The notes under the pieces: model-generated | The model's input: the letters and a program-made list of their open reading frames with translations, nothing else | Told to the model about the DNA's origin: nothing | Database searches by the model: none | Shown: piece after piece, positions 63,320-64,000 of the stretch | Numbering within the stretch: the stretch's first letter is position 1 | How the letters are laid out: each line of letters opens with the position of its first letter | Assembly (NCBI RefSeq): GCF_036959255.1 | Contig: NZ_JAWMTI010000001.1 | Span: forward strand, 620,001-684,000 | DNA length: 64,000 nt | DNA from: Olivibacter sp036959255 | Lineage (GTDB): Bacteria; Bacteroidota; Bacteroidia; Sphingobacteriales; Sphingobacteriaceae | Direction of reading: 5' to 3' | Position numbers and translations under genes: made by a program

Positions 63320-64000
63320 CTAACCGAAAATGGCTTGAAAAATCTCTTCAACCTTTGCCATCCAGTTAACTTTAATATTATACTTCGACGTATCTAACCC
63401 TTTGTTATTATATTTTGATATATAGATTTCTTCAAAACCAAGTTTTTCAGCCTCAGCAATACGTTGCTCGATTCTATTCACAGCTCGAATTTCCCCCGAA
63501 AGCCCCACTTCACCTGCAAAAGCGATATGCGAAGGTACGGCTATATCTTGTTGAGAAGAGAGAATAGCAACGATTACTGCCAGATCGATTGCAGGATCTT
63601 CAACACGCAAGCCACCGGCGATATTAAGAAATACATCCTGTGCACTCAGCCTGAAACCAAATCTTTTTTCCAAAACGGCCAACAGCATGTTCATCCGTCG
63701 CGTATCAAAACCAGTGGAGGATCGTTGGGGTGTGCCGTATGCAGAATTTCCTACTAAAGCTTGTACTTCAATTAACATAGGGCGTACCCCTTCCAGCATG
63801 GCTGCTATGGTAACACCACTTATCGGGAATTCGCGTTGTGAAAGCAGAATCTCTGAAGGGTTGGAAACCTCGCGCAATCCACCATGAAACATCTCATATA
63901 TGCCCAACTCTGAAGAAGAACCGAATCTATTTTTTACAGCCCGTAATATACGATACATATGATGTCTATCTCCTTCAAACTGCAAAACGGTATCCACCAT
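63320..64000 (-). CDS. radA: DNA repair protein RadA (Sms), C-terminal part; 5' end outside window
   Basis: 226 residues are visible. The KNRFGSSSELGIYEM block (RadA KNRFG motif) lies near the start of the visible part. The Lon-protease-like C-terminal domain follows with TRRMNMLLAVLEKRFG, DVFLNIAGGLRVEDPA and AFAGEVGLSGEIRAV. RadA is a RecA-related branch-migration helicase of recombination. The Walker A and zinc-finger parts lie beyond the window edge. The visible Met at 64000 is internal, not the start. Confidence 0.95.
   Translation of the reverse strand: MVDTVLQFEGDRHHMYRILRAVKNRFGSSSELGIYEMFHGGLREVSNPSEILLSQREFPISGVTIAAMLEGVRPMLIEVQALVGNSAYGTPQRSSTGFDTRRMNMLLAVLEKRFGFRLSAQDVFLNIAGGLRVEDPAIDLAVIVAILSSQQDIAVPSHIAFAGEVGLSGEIRAVNRIEQRIAEAEKLGFEEIYISKYNNKGLDTSKYNIKVNWMAKVEEIFQAIFG

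Overview
The window looks like a chromosomal segment of a free-living Bacteroidota, most likely Sphingobacteriaceae (Pedobacter, Sphingobacterium or Olivibacter type). The evidence is five SusC/SusD outer-membrane pairs with lipoprotein SusD partners, LytS/LytTR and hybrid two-component proteins, an ECF sigma factor next to a membrane anti-sigma-like protein, and promoters of the Bacteroidota form TTG-N19/20-TAnnTTTG. Genus and species cannot be fixed from the sequence alone.

Layout. Positions 1-1363 (minus) hold an ECF sigma factor, a one-helix anti-sigma-like membrane protein and the start of a small exported protein cut by the window edge. Positions 1532-6522 hold a compact candidate RiPP locus. 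It has a full-length LanB-type dehydratase (1662-4460, plus), a 43-residue Thr-rich, Cys-free candidate precursor (5608-5739, plus), and a LytS-type histidine kinase and LytTR response regulator on the minus strand that flank the precursor. The dehydratase and kinase genes overlap tail to tail by 65 bp. No LanC cyclase, protease or dedicated exporter is seen.

Positions 6644-35996 (all minus) are an array of five SusC-SusD operons (called pairs 1-5 here), two lipoproteins of unknown function and a frameshifted SusD tail. No glycosidase, protease, sulfatase or dedicated regulator lies inside the array, so the substrates are unknown. The SusC genes start with near-identical signal-peptide codons. 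I infer that they are transcribed from promoters 260-350 nt upstream, with sequence blocks shared between leaders. Three leaders (pairs 3, 4, 5) hold short reading frames ending in the same motif, [V/I]-L-[V/I]-I-K-P-[G/A]-E-stop, 78-95 nt before the SusC start.

Positions 36728-64000 are mostly housekeeping and signalling genes: dapF; the exonuclease / ATP-dependent ligase / Lhr-type helicase / PdeM DNA-repair operon (38028-43761); a small exported protein; a chemosensory-like signalling operon (REC-kinase, giant hybrid kinase with three receiver domains, single REC, CheR; 44485-50889); a polyprenyl synthetase followed by a TerC-family protein; a NadR-like kinase; a CarB that ends before the allosteric domain; a two-gene RND efflux operon; a small unknown exported protein; and the C-terminal part of radA at the edge.

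The best candidates for new biology are the dehydratase/Thr-rich peptide/LytTR locus, the SusC leader reading frames, and the RND gene. In the RND gene the inner-membrane pump is fused in frame to an outer-membrane-factor lipoprotein that still has an internal lipoprotein signal (Cys1057). No tRNA, rRNA, CRISPR array, intact insertion sequence or prophage was recognised.
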